DNA of 64,000 bases, from assembly GCA_943735955.1 (NCBI GenBank), contig OX030957.1, positions 11,305,100-11,369,099 of the forward strand. Direction: 5' to 3'. The notes under the pieces were generated by a model, which worked only from the letters and a program-made list of their open reading frames with translations, did no database searches and was not told the DNA's origin. Below are positions 28,431-40,599 of the stretch, piece after piece. Origin of the DNA: Piscicola geometra (lineage: Eukaryota > Annelida > Clitellata > Hirudinida > Piscicolidae). The first letter of the stretch is position 1. The number at the start of each line of letters is the position of its first letter. The position numbers and the translations under genes were made by a program.

Positions 28431-28799
28431 ATGAATACAAATTCAGATCCATCCGAGTCCTCATCCCTACAAAAATTAGCATTAAAAATTGAAAAATTAC
28501 CACAGAAGTTATCACCAGCATCATTATCCTTATCACCACCACCGTCATATCATCAGTTATCATCAATCCGATATTCACAAAAAATTGACTGTTCTAATCC
28601 ATTTGCAATATTAGCATCTTATTCTACACCATCATTACAAACATCTCTCCTCTCAACGAGCTCATATGCAGGAGTGGTGGCTCAACATGCAATGCATACT
28701 GGAGAAGTCTTTTATGCCGAAGACTTCAACATTGAAAAACTCATGTTGAGAAGTGAAGAAGAAAGCAATTATTTTGAAAGTGATACTTCTACAAGAGTA
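28431..28799 (+). CDS. Unidentified Ser-rich coding exon (candidate first exon of the PRDM-like gene)
   Basis: An ATG-initiated frame of at least 123 residues opens MNTNSDPSESSSLQKLALKI, with non-repetitive Ser/Pro-rich sequence followed by ASYAGVVAQHAMHTGEVFY-type text and acidic ..SEEESNYFESDTST. A donor candidate AGAGTAC|GTGAAT lies at about 28799; the frame otherwise stops at 28883. No domain was recognised. It lies 14 kb upstream of, and on the same strand as, the PR-domain exon at 42754, which lacks its 5' end. An alternative is an unrelated gene or a chance ORF. Confidence 0.35.
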
Positions 28800-28899
28800 C
28801 GTGAATATTTACCGGTTAGCTCAATATTATTTTCAAAAACTTTCTTTGTTTTTGAGTATAGATTTGAATGTAATGCTCTATAGTCTATTAGGGTTATGG

Positions 28900-29340
28900 C
28901 TTTTTATCTTTTAGTTAAAAAAATAATTTTCTGTGTCATGTATCCATGAACTTTTGTTCAAAAATAATGAAAATGAGTTTTATTTTGATTAATTCTCAAA
29001 AAGGTCTCTTCCTAAACCAGAATTTTTACTATTTGCTGAATAACTACTTTCCTGTGTTATATACAGATGAACATTTGCTCAACAGTAATGAAAATAAGTT
29101 TTATTCTGATTAATTCCCAAAAAAAGCCTTTCAACACAAAAAATCGTTAAATAGTATATAAGACTTACATACTATTTCAAAGATTGCGTGTGATGTGGGA
29201 GTTTTTTTGGAAGTTAATCAGAATAAAACTTTTTTCATAGCTTTTGAGCAAATTTTCATCGATATATAAATTGGAATATTAATTATTCGACAATAAATGA
29301 AGAAGTCATAACTCTAATAAGCATACATAAAATTTTGGGG
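28900..29340. repeat. Dispersed repeat, about 110-bp units
   Basis: Units at 28915-29015, 29035-29130 and 29165-29290 share TTTCTGTGTYAT, AATGAAAATRAGTTTTATTY-TGATTAATTC and ACTATTTCAAAGATTGCGTG. The last matches 22060-22180. Probably decayed transposon arms. Confidence 0.55.
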
Positions 29341-29455
29341 TTTGTGGGTGACAGTTTTAAACAAGAAAATTAAATTAACTGTTTTTTCATTACTTTTCCA
29401 CGATTATTTATCTAAATATGACGAAAGAATTTTAGATCACCAAAAATTTTACTAC

Positions 29456-29740
<285 letters not shown>

Positions 29741-30770
29741 AATGATACAAATTATACAGTATTTATGGAGTGTATCAATGAATGGTTTCGAAAAAATTTC
29801 ACTTTCAACAACTTTAATACGGTTTAACTATAACACCCTTATTATAAAAATAGCTTCATTACTAATCTAGATCTTCGTTAATGATCTTCGTTAATTTGTA
29901 AAAGTTGAAAATATTTATTAAAAACTATAACCCTAACCGTACCTATGAATTATAATTTAGGTATTGTAGCAAGTTCTATATCAGCGAGCTCTAGCTGTGG
30001 TGATTACAACAACTGATAACATTATCAAACCTCTAATAGTTGATGGAGATTTTAATATTTGTAAGTAACAATTAAAATAAATCTGCATTAAAAGATACAA
30101 TAGGTAATATTTTTAGCATGAGTCAACATCGAAAAGACTCAAAACAGTTGACAGATTAGTAGAAAAAAAGAATAGATATAATATTAAATTTAATATGCGA
30201 TTTAAAAAAAAGGTTAAATAGTATTATAGAAATTAAACAAACATTTTAAAAAGCTGTTTCAGTCATGGTAACCACCCGTAGACATGTCGTATTTTACTGT
30301 AGTAAGAAAGCCAACAACAAAATCCGTTTTATCGGTTGACAGTAAATTTTCCGTAAAATAAGTTTCATTAAAATAACAAAATATTTTTGCTGTTTAAAAA
30401 AAGATTTCACAATTACCTGTTTTTTCCAGAAACATTGGTACATTGTAAATGTTAACAAATTGTTGACCGAGCGAAATTTAACAATAAATATTCAAAAGAA
30501 AAATGTTCATTAACGTGTTAGCTGGTTGCTTCAATAAACCAAGAAACTGAAACCTACTCATTGTTGTTTGATAGGCAAGTCAAGTGATGAGCAATGGTCT
30601 GACAAATAAATAAAGATGAACTGAATGTTTGCAAAAAAATAAAACCTTCAATACAAAGTTACACTTAAACATGAAAAAAACAAGCTTTTTAAAAAATGAA
30701 GAAATGTAGATTTCTGATTGAACTTGGATCAATAAACAGATTATAGGTGAGTGACAGATAGATCATAAAC
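29741..30770. other. AT-rich, no feature recognised
   Basis: A duplicated ATGATCTTCGTTAA (29861-29885) and CTATAACCCTAACCGT (29925-29941) are the only patterns. No gene is seen. Confidence 0.4.
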
Positions 30771-31955
30771 TAGTAACAGACCGAAATTCGGTTCGGTTTC
30801 GGCGCCAAAATTGCCAATTTTCTTAGTTTCGACAATTTTTCGGTTTCGGCCGAATCTAATTTTAAAATTTTGGTCATTTTTTTATAGTTTTGGCTCAATT
30901 TCGGTTTTGGCTAAAATTGATCTCATATTGGCCGAAACCCCGATTTAAGAATTATTTATTTAGTTTATCTGATATATTTGTGTATTCTCAATCGAATTCT
31001 AACTATTAAGTTTGGGTTCAATCTTCATCTCTATTAGATATCTATTAGATATCGTGGTTGATTGTTTTATGGGTGACATAAGACTAATTTTTCGAATAAC
31101 ATATACAAGCCTCTGGAACAACAATCATTGTATTAAAATAGTCGACCAAAAAGATCAGCTACGATAATGCATCAATTTCTATAGTCATTCCAATGATTTC
31201 TATGCTTTTAAAAAATTAGAAACTACGTCAGATTTGTTGGACTTATGCAGATGAAACAGCCCTTTGAGATGCCATGACAAATGGTCGAAATTTGTCAAGA
31301 AAATGTGCTTGCAGCAAGTTTGCTTGATTCTTGATTCAAAGACATGTATTTTGACGATTTCGAAAAAGAAGAAACCAAAAAAAGTTTTAAACTTCATCAA
31401 ACTAAACTTTTTTGCAGGAGAGAATTCCATCAACCAAGTAGGACAAATACTGGAAAATAACGTTTTAAATGTCTTGAGCCTGCTGCTCAAAAATACTTAT
31501 CTGCACCCCCAAAAAGTGTGGTTAGCGAGCAACTATTTAGTTCTGCAGGAAAAATTTACACAGATCGTCGCAGCAACCTTCTTGGTGTAAACTTTGAAAA
31601 ACTTTTATTTCTGGCTTACTATATTCGTTTGTTTGGATTTAATTATTAAACAGAAATTGTCATCGTTCAATACTATTTTTGCTTTTAATAAACTTATGTA
31701 GACCAATTTTGTTGTTGAAAAACTTTATATTTTTTTTGCTTAAAATAAACGTTTGTTTGGATTTACTCATTTAACTGACATTATCATCGTTAAATACTTT
31801 TTTGTTTTTAATGAAAGTTGGGGAAAAAGTCGGCTTCGGCCGAAAATCTGATTTCAATTTCGGCTTAATTTCGATTTCAGCCAAAAATGAAATTTTACTT
31901 TTGGCATAATTTCGGTTTCAGCCGAGTTAAAAATATAAATTTCGGTCAATCTCTA
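30771..31955 (+). mobile_element. hAT element relic with TTCGGTTTCGG-rich ends
   Basis: The left end TAGTAACAGACCGAAATTCG and right end (inverse TAGAGATTGACCGAAATTTA) form imperfect inverted termini. Both subterminal regions are packed with TTTCGGYYRAAAT-type repeats (30785-30960 and 31826-31950), likely transposase binding sites. A transposase C-terminus lies at 31478-31649. No 8-bp duplication could be confirmed. Confidence 0.7.
31478..31649 (+). pseudogene. hAT transposase dimerisation domain
   Basis: The plus strand reads AAQKYLSAPPKSVVSEQLFS, SAGKIYTDRRSNLLGVNFEK and LLFLAYYIRLFGFNY, then stop. This is the C-terminal hAT dimerisation region (APPxSVxSERLFSxAGxIxxxRRxxLxxxxxExLxFL). The segment itself is uninterrupted, but upstream RNase H-like domain sequence is not recognisable. 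Confidence 0.85.
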
Positions 31956-32036
31956 TTATGAAAGAAAGGAAAATGAAGTAGAAAAGTATGAATAATTAAT
32001 AAAACAGTAGTTTTCAAAAAAATTTAGTTTTCAAAA

Positions 32037-32096
32037 GTACTCTTGAATTTGATGAAAGAGCGCTTTAGAAATTTGTTTGATTGATTGATTGATAGT
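32037..32096 (+). mobile_element. LINE 3'-end fragment with (TTGA)n tail
   Basis: GTACTCTTGAATTTGATGAA-AGAGCGCT is followed by TTAGAAATTTG and five TTGA units. It matches the hairpin-plus-tail at 61416-61474 (opposite strand) but with a decayed stem. Only about 60 bp inserted. Confidence 0.65.
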
Positions 32097-34240
32097 AGTT
32101 AATGAGTGCTTCAAAATGGCAAATGGTTATGCGATACCAGCATGGCGTGAGGGACAAGGCAACATCGTATTTTATTTTTCATCGTAGAGCCATTCTTTCT
32201 ATCCTTAAGAAAATTTATTAAATTTCTAAGATTTAGATAAAAAAGAAATGTTTAAGTTTAATCATTTTTAAACAAATATTTCAATTTCATATGTAACTGA
32301 ATTATGTTTACATAAAAAAAAATAATTTAATTAGTTTTGTGGAAAAGATATTCAAAACTTTGTTAGTACATACTATAATCATTCGTAAGGATATGTCATT
32401 TTTAAAAATTGATGTTATTTATTTTTTCATTGTTAATAAAATTAATTTTCAAAAGTGTTGAAAATGGGTTTATGGTAAAATAATCGTGTAATATGGGATA
32501 GGCAGTTGAAATTAATTAAAAATTATATATCTAGTTTAAATTTAAATAGTTTTAAATAATTATGAACAGGAACGGGTTGCTTCAAATATAAACGGGTAGA
32601 CTCGGCTTGGCCAACGGTAGGTTCGTGTACAACCTTTAAGTGAGCGATTCAGTTGCGCGTACAAAAACGATGACTTTATTTTTATTATATTTTTTATATA
32701 TCTTGATTTATTATATTTTGGATCTTAACAGACTTAAATGCAACACTGATATTGGGACTTCGGCCTACTTTGAAGTTCATTTTAGGTTCATAATTGAGCC
32801 ATACATAAAATTCAAGTAAAATCTTAAAGAGAAAGGTGTAAAAATTACTAGTAAAATTGATAAATTAAAAACCCAGTAATGAGCTATTTCTTCAAAGTAG
32901 TAGATAAAACAAATAATTACAAAGATTTATGCTAACGAAATGTTTGCTCTAGTGATATTATCTTACTTTCGCGTGCATATTGAGAAGTGAAGTATTTAGA
33001 AGCTACATTATCTGATTTAAAAAACGTTATTTTATGAATGATTTTAGATTAAAATATATTATAATTAATTGATTGAAAAACATATTTATTCTTTCAAATC
33101 ATATTATTATTTATTCTATTTAAATCTTAAACAATCAAAGTTGGTCATCTGAAATGTTTGAATGGATCATTCGATTAAGAAATTCGCATGAGAATTCAGT
33201 CTGCAATTAAGTTTATGATAGACATAAAACTATTGAATCTTTATATTGACAACCTCAAAATGACTTAAAAGGATTGCGGAGACTCCTAGCTTATAATAAC
33301 TATAATTTTCAGCATTTGAAAGAGAAACGAAAGTATTTAAATTAATGCAGCAAAAAATGTGAAAATATGTTTCAAATAATTAAAACATAATTTATTTTAT
33401 TTTATATATGTAGGAAGTTGTAGTGACCTTTGTGAAAGTTTTCACCAGAGACCGTCGGTCTTTTGTGAAAAAGACCCTATAATAGAATTTTTACGTAAAA
33501 TTTTATTTAAAAAAAATAGGATTAAATATGATCAATAAATTCAAAAAATAAAAAAAATGAGAAAAGGAAGCCTTTCACTGAATGCGGAGGAAAGCGAAGG
33601 ACGTTCTTCAAACTATCAAGTCTTTTTGAAAAAATGAATTTCAAGAGATCAACTAATAAAGAATTATAGTCTTTATAGAAGGAAGGAGTGACAGAAATGA
33701 TTGTAGACTTGATAAAGTATCGAGAGTAGACTACATTGTAACTTATTTATGATTTTTTAGATTCTTTAACAAACATTTTAATTATATTATTATTCTTATT
33801 ATAATGTAAAATATTTTTTAGCGTTAGATTATAATTTAAAGGTCTACTGCGTAGGATTCGCTATAATCTAATTCAATGCGAAATTAATATCATAAAGTTT
33901 TGTTCTTTTTGATGTGTCTGTCAACTTTATTTATTTTTGTGTTATAGTTCATTTACAGTCCATTTTTAAAATCATGCGATATCAACATTTTCTTTTCCTC
34001 GTTTGACCCAATAGAAAATAATACGACGCAGTAATAATACATTTATTTTTTGAAAGTATATACTTTTAACCGTAAACAACACAATAGAAAAAGTTACTTG
34101 CTTATAATTTACCCAGCTCCAAATTACAAATTAGTATGTCAGATATCGGATCAGTGAGCTCTTACCCATTTGCCTCTAGATTCAAACAGAGTTACTATTG
34201 GGCTTACATTTTTATTTCGAATTACTCTCATGTGTGGATA
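32097..34240. other. AT-rich, no gene recognised
   Basis: 2.1 kb without a supported exon, element terminus or array. Confidence 0.4.
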
Positions 34241-34815
34241 TTACTGACAAAAACAACTTTTTTTTAAAAAAACTTCTGGGCATTTCGAGTATCAGAATGA
34301 TTTACGCAATAGGAATTGCAAGTATATATCGCTGATCATAAGCCTAAATTATTGCTCTAAAATTTGTCTGCCTAATTTTTCAAAAAATCAGTTAGGCACT
34401 ACTGTTTTCCACACAAAGAAAACAAACGAAACCTTGTTTTTGACATCTTTAATACTGATTTTACCTAATATATGTATATAATAATTATAAACTCATGATT
34501 GATTACTCGATATAAAGACTATAAAAATAGATTATACATAATTTTAATTTATTAAGTACCTATGTATGTATTTTAGCATAAACATTTGTTCACAGTTAAT
34601 AAATAATCAAACCATGTTAGCAATTTTGTTTTGACATAAAAAAGTTAGTCAAGAGCCCAATGATCCATATTTGGATACATCACAAAACCATCAAAATATT
34701 TGAAGTTTTTAGTATTGATTTAAGTCTCTATATTAAAGCCACAAACTAAAATAGAATTATAAATGACAAATTTTTACATAGTATGGATCATAGGGCGGGC
34801 TCTTATGGGTTGAGA
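34241..34815. repeat. Dispersed duplication, copy 1 (partner 41050-41655)
   Basis: It shares CTTCTGGGCATTTCGAGT, GTTTTTGACATCTTTAATAC, ATGATTGATTACTCGATAT and AAGAGCCCAATG-ATCCATATTTGG with 41050-41655 in the same order and strand. This copy lacks the 54-bp LINE tail present in the partner (site at about 34493). Confidence 0.8.
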
Positions 34816-35059
34816 CATGATTAACACTAACAATACAAGATACTTGACACTAGAATTAATTTGTTATGTCAAAAACAACCCTCTCCACTCGATATTGAAA
34901 AAACCACACAAAATGGGACATGGTAGGCATTTTATTCACTAGAAAAATACCATTGTTTAAAAAAAAATTCCAATTTTTTATTTTAACACCTTTTTTGGTT
35001 GATACTTTTATTGAAATTTTATTTTCAATTTTTATATTTTCAGGGAAAGGGCCACTTTT

Positions 35060-35914
35060 TTACTTCAACAGGCATAAAAGTTCAAGTCTTTTTCTCCCTT
35101 TTCTTTGAGCCAGCCTATGTTTTATTTCTGATCCACTTTGGAACTTAGCTTTTTTCCTTTTTTTTAGTTTGGTTTTATCTCTTTCTTGTTTGAGAAGCTG
35201 CCTTGAAGCTTCCGCAAGACGAGATCTGGCTATCTTTAGGCTGCTGGTTTTTTTCAGAATGATGTATCTACTGATCGCAATCAATGTGCCCAGCATTTTT
35301 AAACCATGGTCTACCTTACCACACTGCCTCTTCAACCCAAGGTTTTGAACAAGAGTGTCATCGATTTCAGAAGCCTGCTCATTGACTATGAACTTCATTT
35401 GGAAGGCTTCATCAATGCCCTATCTCTCTTATGCCTATCTAACAACCGTCTTGAGATGAGGCTGCATAAGAAGAATCAGCTTATAAACTTTCTTCAAGTG
35501 CTGTATCTGACATCAAGTGCACACCACATCAAGCAAACAACTTCAAGATATGGAAGTTCTCTGACTAAACAGGCTAGACGAATGTTTACCTGTGGATTTT
35601 AAGAACTCAGTGAAATCCCCGAAGTAGTCAATAAACACTACTGCTGCCTTGGAAAGAACCTTAAACTTGTTGTTGTTTTATAAAAAACGTTAACTAAATA
35701 TCTTTTTTTGTAGATCTTTCAAGGTAGAGAAGAAACTAGTTGTACCGGTTCTAGAGTTTGTATGAGCTTGGTAGCCACCAGCTTAAGACGCATGTCAAGT
35801 GCATTTCCAGCTTCACTAGATTTTTTCTGTAGACGTCTAGTCCACCATAAAACCCTTTAAACCTGTTTAATCTTAATATCAGCTTCATCCAACTCCAGAA
35901 CTTTTTTTATGGCA
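35060..35914 (-). pseudogene. Unidentified spliced-gene exons or relic
   Basis: Three segments are bounded by splice-like sites in consistent phase: 35914-35863 (AIKKVLELDEADIKIKQ), 35826-35746 (KKSSEAGNALDMRLKLVATK..QTLEP) and 35659-35590 (VLSKAAVVFIDYFGDFTEFL..). A longer frame 35398-35060 follows (IVNEQASEIDDTLVQNLGLK..ARSRLAEASRQLLKQE, Lys/Arg-rich end). The segments are helical and charged; no family was recognised. The first gap is only 36 bp and holds a stop, and the last join does not keep frame, so decay is likely. The 3' part is duplicated at 37640-38045. Confidence 0.4.
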
Positions 35915-35935
35915 CTGCAAAACAATATTATATTA

Positions 35936-36957
35936 CAGTAAAACCTATTTTATGCGAACCCTCTAACGAGTCTCTTCTTATACGAGCAATTTCAAGACGG
36001 ATTGTTTTTGCATTGAAATCATGAACAGAAACCTCTCTAACGCGTGAAAAAACAAGCTCATACGTCAAATTTCACCCTTTTGAGCAGAATTAAAAAAAAT
36101 AATTTTTCAAATAAATTAATTAGCATACTTATGCACGTTCCTGATCACTAGACTATTTCCTTTTTGTTTATAACTTCGTTTCTGTTCACTTTTCATGCGT
36201 CTTTTTTGAATAGTATTAAATTTTAATAATTGAAATAATTTCATTGATCTTACGTTATACGATCGTTAGTTTAGGTTTTTAACAATATATTTTGTCTTAT
36301 AAAATAAAGTTGCTAACATTAGATGAAGAAGATAAATGCATTAAGACTTAAAATTCATTTTACTTAATGATTAAGTAAAATGAATTTTAACAAAGTTTGA
36401 TATGTATTGCCGAAAAATATAGTGTTGGATATAGCCTTATTTACAACATTTTTCGCAGAAAAAATAAGATCATGAAAGAGTTTGAAAGTGAAGAAGATCT
36501 AAACAAAAAGACCGGAAGAAAATGTACTTATGGTGAACTCAATGATTTGGTGTTCGAATGGTTTCTCAAAGTCAGAGCTAAAAATCTAATAGTTTCTGGA
36601 AAATGGATCCGAAAAAGCTAAAAACTTTCAGAAAAATTCTATCTTGCACTTTTTTGAGAAATTAATGGTTGGCTAAACAAATTTTTGTAAAATATACCAT
36701 TAAGTTTTCGGTTTAAAATGTTTCAAAGAAGGCATTGATGAAAGGGTTTTGTGACTGTCTCGTTTTTGTGAAGTTCGAAAGATATTTGCAATTGCAATGA
36801 AACAGGTTTATTAATTATCTCCAGCAAAATCAATGGTAATTAAAGGTGATGCTTGCAGTGGTATGAAAAAGGCTAGACAGATTAACAGTTCTTTTTGGTT
36901 GCAGTCTAGAAGAAAAAATCTGAAACCGGCAATTGACAAATCTAAAAATCCAAGATG
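35936..36957 (+). mobile_element. Tigger/pogo-type element, 3'-truncated
   Basis: The start TTA-CAGTAAAACCTATTTTATGC (35936) resembles Tigger terminal repeats (CAGTNRAACCTCYATTATNC) with a TA target. The N-terminal transposase follows at 36385-36700 and DDE-domain scraps at 36840-36957 (IKGDACSGMKKARQ, then PAIDKSKNPRCF). The element stops abruptly at 36957, where a LINE 3' tail begins. Confidence 0.75.
36385..36720 (+). pseudogene. Tigger/jerky-like transposase, CENP-B HTH domain
   Basis: The plus strand reads ICIAEKYSVGYSLIYNIFRR, KNKIMKEFESEEDLNKKTGR, LNDLVFEWFLKVRAKNLIVS, then after a frame break KLSEKFYL and NGWLNKF. These are the two helix-turn-helix DNA-binding segments (psq-type and CENP-B-type) of Tigger transposases. 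Stops after 36621 show it is dead. Confidence 0.88.
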
Positions 36958-37075
36958 TTTCACTCGAGGCCTGAAGACGTACTTGTTCAAGACGTGATGG
37001 TTGAGTGCCTTTGTTCAGTTAGTAAAGGGCGCTATAAAAATAATTAGTGATTGATTGATTGAATTACCGCAGTCC
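36958..37075 (+). mobile_element. LINE 3'-end fragment with hairpin and (TGAT)n tail
   Basis: TTTCACTCGAGGCCTGAAGA gives TRGLKTYLF, the last residues of a CR1/L2-like ORF2 as at 25266. Then GAGTGCCTTTGTTCAGTTAG..AAAGGGCGCTATA and (TGAT)n. It is inserted into, or recombined with, the Tigger element. Confidence 0.8.
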
Positions 37076-37261
37076 ATATATGAAGGGACACCGTGCCTTC
37101 CCAAGCATTTTCAAACGAACTAAAGCATAATACCATTCAAACGGCAAGTTGTTGGGCGATACCAGTTTTTTAAAGCTGGAATACATTTTAAAAGAAATTT
37201 AAATTAAAAACAAATAAATTGAATTTTGGGTCAATTCAATCAGACGGACACCACTAACAAA

Positions 37262-37605
37262 TCAACTCTGATTTATTAAACTATACTATTCAAATTATCA
37301 AGATATTTTATTTTAATTATAAAGATATTTTATTTAAATTATTAAACTATTTTATTTTAATTATTAAACTATTTTATTTTAGTTATCAAACTATTTTATT
37401 TTAATTATTAAACTATTTTATTTTAATTATTAAACTATTTTATTTTAATTATTAAACTATTTTATTTTAATTATTAAACAATTTTATTTTAATTATTAAA
37501 CAATTTTATTTTAATTATTAAACTATTTTATTTCATTTATTAAACTATTTTATTTTAATTATTAAACTATTTTATTTCATTTATTAAACTATTTTATTAC
37601 ATTTT
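37262..37605. repeat. 22-bp minisatellite
   Basis: About 15 copies of TTTTAATTATTAAACTATTT-TA with minor variants (CAATTTTA, TTTCATTTA). The array lies in the same interval as the duplicated unidentified gene segment that follows. Confidence 0.95.
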
Positions 37606-37639
37606 TTCCAACTTTTTAACACTTTTTTGTTTTTAAAAT

Positions 37640-38045
37640 ATATTTTAATCTTTCTTGGTTGATACTTTCATTTTCAATTTTTTAACTTCTTCATTTTCAG
37701 TGGAAGGATCATTTTTTTTATTTCAACAGACATAAAAGTTTAAGTCTTTTTCGCTTATTTTTATAAACCAACTTTAGTAAAAAAAATTATAAAAAAACTT
37801 AATTTCCTTTTCTTTACTCTAGTTAAGTTTCAACTGTTTTTTGCTTGACCCGTTGCTTTGAAGCCTTCGAAAGACGGGATCTGTCCATCTCCAGGCTGCT
37901 GGCTCTTTCATAAGAGGGTGGATCTACTGATTGCATTCAATTTATTAGTTTTTTAGTCTATGGTTCACCTTACCACACTGCCTCTCCATTCAAAAGTGTC
38001 ATCAATTTCAAAAGCCTGCTCACTGATTGGGTACTTCATACTTTA
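37640..38045 (-). pseudogene. Duplicate of the unidentified minus-strand segment (35060-35420)
   Basis: TTGGTTGATACTTT, ATTTCAACAGACATAAAAGT, GACGGGATCTGTCC and AAAAGCCTGCTCACTGATTG parallel 34995-35395 in order and strand. The frame of the other copy is broken here. The intronic stretch before it (TTTTTCTTGGTTGATACTTT) is duplicated too, so this was a DNA-level duplication rather than retroposition. Confidence 0.7.
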
Positions 38046-38275
38046 ATTATTCGATTTCATTGAGGCACTTTCCATCAAAATGTAGAGCCCATTCATTTCA
38101 TATTTAAACTTTTTTATTGTATCTTTCTTCAGTTAAAAAGCTTCTTCAAAGACTGATTTAAAAACTCCGGCTTGAATGGGTTGTGGATCTTTAACACCAT
38201 CGATGCCAGTTGTTAGCAAAATTTAAAGGCTTTTCTTTAAAAACTCAAAGAAAGAGAAATTGCTTACGGGATGAA
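38046..38275. other. No feature recognised
   Basis: Short AT-rich interval before the LINE fragment. Confidence 0.3.
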
Positions 38276-38995
38276 GGTGAGCTCAGAAAAGCCCAAGGTT
38301 ATGTGAAAAGTACAACCAACAATTCAACTTAAAAAACGATGAATGAAAAAAGCTAGAAGAAGTGTCACTGTTCAAGTACCTAGGAGTAACCCTCTCGAAC
38401 GATGGAACAAGCACCACAGAGATGAAAACCAGAATCTAAATGGGAACTTCTGCAATGGCCAGACTTAATCGGTTATGGTTCAGTAATTCTATCAGCTTCT
38501 CTGTCAGATACAGACTATTCAAGTCACTGGTACTCAGTATCCTACTTTACAGATGTGAAACCTTGACGCTCAACTCGGAAACAGAGCGCAAGATACAAGT
38601 CTATGAATCTAAATGTCTCCGTAAACTCCACGGAATCTCTTACTTGGAGCACAAAACCATCAACTACGTCCATCAGATCACAACAGCACTGGTTGGACAA
38701 CAAGAACCTCTTTTAGCAACTGTCAAAAATCGAAGGTTGACTTGGTTTGGCCACGGCGTCAGGCACGATTCACTGTCCAAGACGATGCTAATGGCCACGC
38801 TACAAAGAAGTCTTCGTCGAGGCCTTCAGAAAAAGTGATGGATGTACAATGTGAATTAGTGGACGTCTCTTCCCTTGAGCAGTCTTCTCAACGCTGCTAA
38901 CAACAAAACTGAATGGCGGACTATAGCTGCCTCTTTTTCCTTATTCCCCCTCCCCACCGACTAGGTCAGTCACGGGCATGATGATGATGATGTTA
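38276..38995 (+). pseudogene. LINE fragment, RT C-terminal region, with (GAT)n tail
   Basis: The plus strand reads SLFKYLGVTLSNDGTSTTEM, then MARLNRLWFSNSISFSVRYR, LFKSLVLSILLYRCETLTLN and NRRLTWFGHGVRHDSL. The KYLGxxLxxDG, LVxSxLLYxCETWTL and RRLxWFGHVxRxD motifs mark the region after RT in a widespread invertebrate LINE group (RTE-like by resemblance). It ends in (GAT)4-5 at 38979-38993, as RTE-type elements often end in short simple repeats. Stops are present early and the 5' part is missing. Confidence 0.8.
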
Positions 38996-38999
38996 AGAA

Positions 39000-40320
39000 T
39001 ATTCAAAGATTAAGAAAGTTCTTAATCTTTTTTCTCCACTGAAAAGTCTATCTTTGTTTTTTGAGAGCAATTGAATAAACTATCAAAAGATATTAGTTAA
39101 AGCAACTACTCTATTCACTAAGTGCATAAATCATTAATTTTAGCCTTATTGAACGCACTGGTGTTTCAAACTTATCAAGAGTCTGTGTTAAATCTTCTAA
39201 AAACGCAAGTCATAAATCATTTGAAATCAGCCAGAATATATAGAAAAATAATTTAAATTATTTGTTTTTTAAACTTCATGTTTTTATAAATAAATCTGTG
39301 AAGGTCATCTAATTCAAATTTCAAAAACGTTGTAATAAGATTAATAAAACAAAAGTGACATCTATATGTGTAAAATTAATAAATCCATGGAATGCCCAAA
39401 ATTTTTCACCAATCTGTTGACTTTTTTACGATTTATTTAATAAAATGCTATTCATTTTCTGCAATAAACTATAAAAATGTAAACTAAATATTAAAAATAT
39501 TTATTATTATTTATTTAGATTTTATAAATTTTATAAATTTTTATTTATCTTTAACTTGTTGGAATAAACTATGAAACTGTAGACAAATATTATAAAATTA
39601 TTAATTTTCTGATTAATTCAATAAAACGCCATTCATCTTTAACTTTTTGCAATTAACAAGTTAACTGATTCAAGCTATGATAAAAAATTTATAGAAACGA
39701 TTCATTTTGAAGGGTTTTTTGATCGAATTAGGCATTTTATGGATGACCTAAAAATTGTAGGCATTCCGTGGATTGCACAATTCTACACATTGTCTATAAC
39801 ATATACATACAAAGTATATAAATTATAAAGTTATTTATGCGCCTACTATAACAAATGTTCGAGAAAAAACTTGCTTCCATTTTATCATTCAAATAATTGT
39901 ATTTTTAAAAACTCTCGAAGAATCGAAAAAATGTGATGACAAAATCACCAAATTTTTTTATTATAGATTTCTTACAATAGTCTCAGTAAAGCTTTGACTG
40001 GTAGCGGATTAGGAAATAACTATTAAAGCCCGGTTGAGTATTGTCAAACCGACAAACACGGTGATCAATCATGCAGACGCTTTCAAGAACTTCTAATCCG
40101 TTTGATTTATTACCCTCAATGTCTCCATTCATTCAGATTTATCCGTCATTTTAGAACTTATAAATATATGAGCGAGTATGTATTCTTATCACTGAAATAA
40201 TTCTCATACCTGCTCTAATGCAGGTATGACTTCGTTCAAAAAATAATTATTTATTTATTTATTTATAAAGTTGGAATATTCAAGTGAGAACAACTCAAGT
40301 GCAGCAAATTTAGCAGTAAT
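39000..40320. repeat. AT-rich stretch with dispersed roughly 120-bp units
   Basis: Units at 39375-39490, 39510-39600 and 39600-39800 share TAATAAAATGCYATTCAT-type, TGCAATAAACTATAAAA and AATCCATGGAATGC-type sequence, also seen at 25025-25165 and 26511-26660. No gene is seen. Confidence 0.45.
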
Positions 40321-40441
40321 GATAATTATATTAATAATAAAAAATAAAATAAAAAATAGTAATAGTAGTAGTAGTAATAATAATAATAATTATTATAATA
40401 AATAACAATAAAATAATAATAGAAATAATAATATTTAAAAA

Positions 40442-40583
<142 letters not shown>

Positions 40584-40599
40584 CGTTTATAACTGGAAA

